64,000 nucleotides of DNA, from positions 1 through 64,000 of the forward strand of contig CAUYUA010000206.1 in the NCBI GenBank assembly GCA_963575675.1. Direction: 5' to 3'. This stretch comes from CAUYUA01 sp963575675 (GTDB lineage Bacteria; Pseudomonadota; Alphaproteobacteria; Azospirillales; Azospirillaceae). Both the position numbers and the translations under genes were made by a program. Each line of letters starts with the position of its first letter. The first letter of the stretch is position 1. Of the stretch, positions 60,940 through 64,000 are shown piece by piece. A model generated the notes under the pieces. It searched no databases. It was not told the origin of the DNA and saw only the letters and a program-made list of their open reading frames with translations.

Positions 60940-62067
60940 TCATGAAGCGGCGGAGGTCCAATCAGCCAAAACGCAAGCGGCATCGTCCTCAATTAAGGGT
61001 CGCCGAGTTGGTGGACAATCTCCGTTTACGCGCAACCCAAGCAAAGTTTCCACTAAGATTTGCGCGCCTTCGCCGCGTTGCGTAATTTGCTTGCGAACGG
61101 CGATGTGTGGATGATTAGAGACTTCTTCAGGATTCAGCAGGGCTTCAAAACAACAATCGACCGGATCCAACAATTCTTGCCAAGCCTTCAGAGTTCGACC
61201 CGAAAACAATAGGTCAAGTTCGCGGATCAGTTCCGTCTGAGGCATCGGGTCTTTATGGCGAGCGATCCACTCTTGATGTCCGACAGCGACGCAGAAAGCT
61301 TGCCAGAATTTATCCTCTATGGCGGCCAAGGCGGCAAAACGTCCATCGGCGGTGCGGTAGAGTCGATACCACGCCGCGCCGCCGGTGAGCAGATTCCCGC
61401 CGCGCGTGGTGGATTGGCCGCGCGCCGCCAGAGTCAACGGCACAGATTGCCAACTCAAGACGCTTTCCATCAGACTAACGTCGAGATAGGCTCCTTGTCC
61501 GGTTCGTGTGCGGCCATAAAGAGCAGCCAACACGGCTGAGACGGTTTGTTGGGCTCCGGCGTGATCGGCCATGGGCGGACAGATCAAAACGGGCGTTTCT
61601 GGAATTCCAGAACTGATTAAGCCGCCGCCTAGAGCCATATAAGTGACGTCGTGGCCGGCGCGTGAGCGGTAAGGGCCTTCTTGCCCCCATCCCGACAACG
61701 CCACGTGAATGAGCCGGGGGTTAAGTTCGATCAATCGGTCGCGGCTGAGGCCCAAGCGGTCAAGAGTGCCGGGGCGAAAGCTTTCAATTAACACGTCGGC
61801 GCGCGCCAAGAGGCTCAGAGCCTGTTTTTGTCCGATCGGCGTTTTGAGGTCCAATAGGATCACACGCTTTCCCGCGTTGATCAGCTTATAGGCCGCGCAC
61901 AACCCGTCGTCGTCCGGCGGGTCGAATCGCCGCATCGGATCGCCTGTCGGAGGCTCCAGCTTTACGACTTCCGCGCCTAAATCCGCCAGCATTTGCGCAG
62001 CGTAGGGGCCTGGGATGTATTGACTGAGGTCCAGAACGCGAAGTCCGGTAAGAAAAGACAATGACAT
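60940..62067 (-). CDS. Family III CoA-transferase, right-arm copy
   Basis: Identical to the protein at 55094-56221, in reverse orientation. The mirrored extended -10 (62178-62186) lies upstream. Confidence 0.9.
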   Translation of the reverse strand: MSLSFLTGLRVLDLSQYIPGPYAAQMLADLGAEVVKLEPPTGDPMRRFDPPDDDGLCAAYKLINAGKRVILLDLKTPIGQKQALSLLARADVLIESFRPGTLDRLGLSRDRLIELNPRLIHVALSGWGQEGPYRSRAGHDVTYMALGGGLISSGIPETPVLICPPMADHAGAQQTVSAVLAALYGRTRTGQGAYLDVSLMESVLSWQSVPLTLAARGQSTTRGGNLLTGGAAWYRLYRTADGRFAALAAIEDKFWQAFCVAVGHQEWIARHKDPMPQTELIRELDLLFSGRTLKAWQELLDPVDCCFEALLNPEEVSNHPHIAVRKQITQRGEGAQILVETLLGLRVNGDCPPTRRPLIEDDAACVLADWTSAAS

Positions 62068-62498
62068 TAGCGAACTCTCGGCTTTATCGTCGGATAATCG
62101 CATCCGAACAAACAAGAGCCACTCAACGCGCCGGTGCTGTTGCGTTTGGCGTGCTCAGGCTCTTTTCTTCGTGGGGGATTATAGCATCAATGTGTGTCAA
62201 GGCCCAGCCATTGCCCCTCGTCCTAATCAATAAGCGGAACGATTGACTTACAGCCTTTGCTTTTGCATAAAAATCAAAAGAGGCCGAGAACTCAGTCTCT
62301 GGCCCCGTTTAATTATTCTTAATGAAATTGATTCAGAAAAATAGACAAGAAGGATGTTATGGAAACCGACGTTCTTGCGAAGGCAACGCTCTGAAGACGT
62401 CTGAAGCGTTTTAATAAGAATAAAACACCGAAAAAGTTTTTTCGAGTTTTCGTCAGGAAGAGTATATAGACGTCTTCAAAATCAAAAGGGTTTCGTCG

Positions 62499-63527
62499 AT
62501 GACTTCAATCACGTTCATTCGTCCGGATGATCTTCATGTGCATGTGCGCGATGGAGCGCTAATGCAAAGCGTTTTGCCTTACACCGCGCGTCAGTTCGGT
62601 CGCGCGATTATTATGCCGAATTTGCGTCCTCCAGTGACAACCACCGAGAAAGCGCAAGCGTACCGCGACGCGATTTTGGCGGCTCGTCCCAAGGGATCGA
62701 ATTTCCAGCCTTTGATGACCTGCTATCTTACCGATGACATTTCGCTCAACGAGGTGGCGTCTGGAATGGTCGATGGCGTTTTTGCCGCCGCGAAGCTGTA
62801 TCCCGCAAACGCCACCACCAACAGCGACTCCGGCGTAACCGATATAGAAAAACTAACGCCATTGTTTGCCCTTTTAGAGCGTCAGGGCAAGCCATTGCTG
62901 ATTCACGGCGAGGTCACAGACTCAACCGTCGATGTGTTTGACCGTGAATCCGTCTTCATCGACCGCGTTTTGGAGCCGCTTCTATCACGGTTTCCAGAGT
63001 TGCGCGTGGTGTTCGAGCACATCACGACGCAAGAAGCGGTGGATTTTGTTCGTTCACACGCCAAATCCGGAAGATTGGGAGCCACAATCACCGCACATCA
63101 TATGCTTATCAACCGCAATGCGATGTTTCAGGGCGGATTGCGTCCGCATCATTATTGTCTTCCTGTCGCCAAGCGCGAGCGTCATCGGCAAGCGTTGGTT
63201 CAAGCGGCGACGTCGGGTGAGCCTGCTTTTTTCTTGGGTACGGATTCGGCGCCGCACCCAATCTCGGCGAAAGAGTCGGCGTGTGGGTGTGCGGGAATTT
63301 ACACAGCTCCGCTGGCGTTGGAGCTTTACGCCGAAGTGTTTGAAGAAGCGGGAGCCTTGGACAAATTGGAAAATTTCGCCAGTCGGAACGGCGCTGCGTT
63401 TTATCGAATGCCGGAGAACAAAGACGTTGTGACTTTGGAACAGGAAATGTGGACGGTTCCGGAGCAAATTGATGGCGTTGCGCCGTTTCGCGCAGGGCAA
63501 ACCATGCGTTGGCGATTTAAAGAGTAG
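62499..63527 (+). CDS. pyrC: Dihydroorotase (PyrC type), right-arm copy
   Basis: Identical to the protein at 53634-54662, in reverse orientation. All metal ligands are intact. Confidence 0.96.
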   Translation: MTSITFIRPDDLHVHVRDGALMQSVLPYTARQFGRAIIMPNLRPPVTTTEKAQAYRDAILAARPKGSNFQPLMTCYLTDDISLNEVASGMVDGVFAAAKLYPANATTNSDSGVTDIEKLTPLFALLERQGKPLLIHGEVTDSTVDVFDRESVFIDRVLEPLLSRFPELRVVFEHITTQEAVDFVRSHAKSGRLGATITAHHMLINRNAMFQGGLRPHHYCLPVAKRERHRQALVQAATSGEPAFFLGTDSAPHPISAKESACGCAGIYTAPLALELYAEVFEEAGALDKLENFASRNGAAFYRMPENKDVVTLEQEMWTVPEQIDGVAPFRAGQTMRWRFKE

Positions 63528-63604
63528 ATTTTTGCCCTTCGTCTTCCTTCCAAGATAAATGTGATCAAAAGAATAAGATTCTGCAAGATTTTATAGATAA
63601 AAGA

Positions 63605-63683
63605 TTCCAGAAGAAAATCGCTTTGCGAATAAGGGGGGATTGCGCTCCCCTTATGGTTCCCCACGACCAGGAACACAGCCCCT
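63605..63683. repeat. Family A repeat in right arm
   Basis: Mirror of 53478-53556, lying after the right-arm pyrC. Confidence 0.75.
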
Positions 63684-63697
63684 TTTGATTTATTGTT

Positions 63698-63884
63698 GTA
63701 GATTTCGTTCAATTGAGAACCCGAGAAAGAACTTCCAAAGAAATCGGGGCTCCGCCCTCGACCCGCCAAAGGCCGGAAGGCCTTTGGAAACCATGACTTG
63801 GAGTTTGTAACGACTGAATGAGAGGGGGCCGTTTCAATTCGGGAAAACCGCATGATTTCCGGGCTTTCAATCGAACGGGATATA
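63698..63884. repeat. Family B MITE in right arm
   Basis: Mirror of 53277-53463. Confidence 0.85.
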
Positions 63885-63898
63885 GACAGAGTTCGTCT

Positions 63899-64000
63899 TT
63901 ATAACTTTAGGTCTGAAAAGTTTTTTCGCAATGCACGGAGAACGTCCGCAGACAGCTCTTGTTCCGAAAGCCGGACTTTTCGTTTTTCGCCTTCAACGGC
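63899..64000 (-). CDS. MscS/cyclic-nucleotide channel, 3' end only (window edge)
   Basis: The reverse complement of the last 102 bases of the gene at 51778-53262, ending with the same stop codon. It encodes the C-terminal FSDLKL and upstream residues. The gene continues outside the window, so whether the second copy is complete is unknown. Confidence 0.88.
   Translation of the reverse strand, partial: AVEGEKRKVRLSEQELSADVLRALRKNFSDLKL

Larger units (their letters stand above)
58581..64000. repeat. Right arm of giant inverted repeat, open at window edge
   Basis: Mirror of 53161-58580. It still matches at base 64000, inside the reversed MscS gene, so the arm continues outside the window. Confidence 0.9.

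Overview
The window is bacterial chromosome from an alphaproteobacterium. Markers are a UPF0262 gene between hisD and a small phosphatase gene, an AspRS with the alphaproteobacterial form of motif 2, a short-form HisG, an aerobic-type CobT, and YggT/UPF0235/FolD in a row. The genes suggest a metabolically independent, Gram-negative cell: sulfate uptake, histidine, pyrimidine, thiamine and folate metabolism, peptidoglycan synthesis, outer-membrane lipid transport, several sensor kinases and c-di-GMP signalling. No rRNA, CRISPR array or phage structural module is visible. One tRNA (Gln, CTG) is present.

Layout. 0-7.8 kb: aspS, a small hypothetical gene, murA (-), and a sensor kinase coupled to a PhnD-like binding protein (-). 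7.8-8.9 kb: IS1595-family copy 1. 9.2-28.4 kb: mlaA, a lytic-transglycosylase-like protein, a Ner/Mor-like regulator pair, a PAS-PAS-GGDEF-EAL protein, an AT-rich PD-(D/E)XK-like orphan, glmM-thiD, cysTWA with two small ORFs upstream, the hisG-hisD-UPF0262-phosphatase cluster, a creatininase-family gene, a coiled-coil protein, nudC and a small conserved-looking gene. 29.5-30.6 kb: IS1595 copy 2, inverted relative to copy 1. 30.6-53.3 kb: two unknown secreted or membrane proteins, tRNA-Gln, cobT, a second phosphatase, yggT-UPF0235-folD, a CorA-type transporter, an OmpA-type protein, def, a DUF4139 protein, an MBL-fold hydrolase, a CHAP-domain protein, an ETF-beta-type methyltransferase, a very large PAS-rich kinase with a response regulator, and an MscS channel with a cyclic-nucleotide domain. 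53.3-64.0 kb: pyrC, a class III CoA-transferase, an FlK-like thioesterase and a Sel1/SPOR-like protein, followed by a mirror image of the same block to the window edge.

Two large-scale features stand out. First, the two identical 1118-bp IS1595 copies carry swapped 8-bp flanks: each outer flank matches the inner flank of the other copy. A miniature repeat element is also cut in half between the two sites. Together these show that the 20.5 kb between the copies (8950-29475) was inverted by recombination between them. Second, from 53.2 kb onward the sequence is a giant inverted repeat with arms of at least 5.4 kb. Its centre, near 58,580, is two different miniature elements joined tail to tail at a shared TATA. 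It may be a real inverted duplication or an assembly fold-back at repeats.

Intergenic DNA is heavily colonised by short palindromic repeats. Family A is about 100 bp with two GC-rich hairpins, and often sits directly after stop codons. Family B is about 185-210 bp, a MITE-like element with TATA-ended terminal inverted repeats. A third motif of roughly 30 bp recurs near family A. These repeats explain most long gene-free stretches and appear to be the substrate for the rearrangements.
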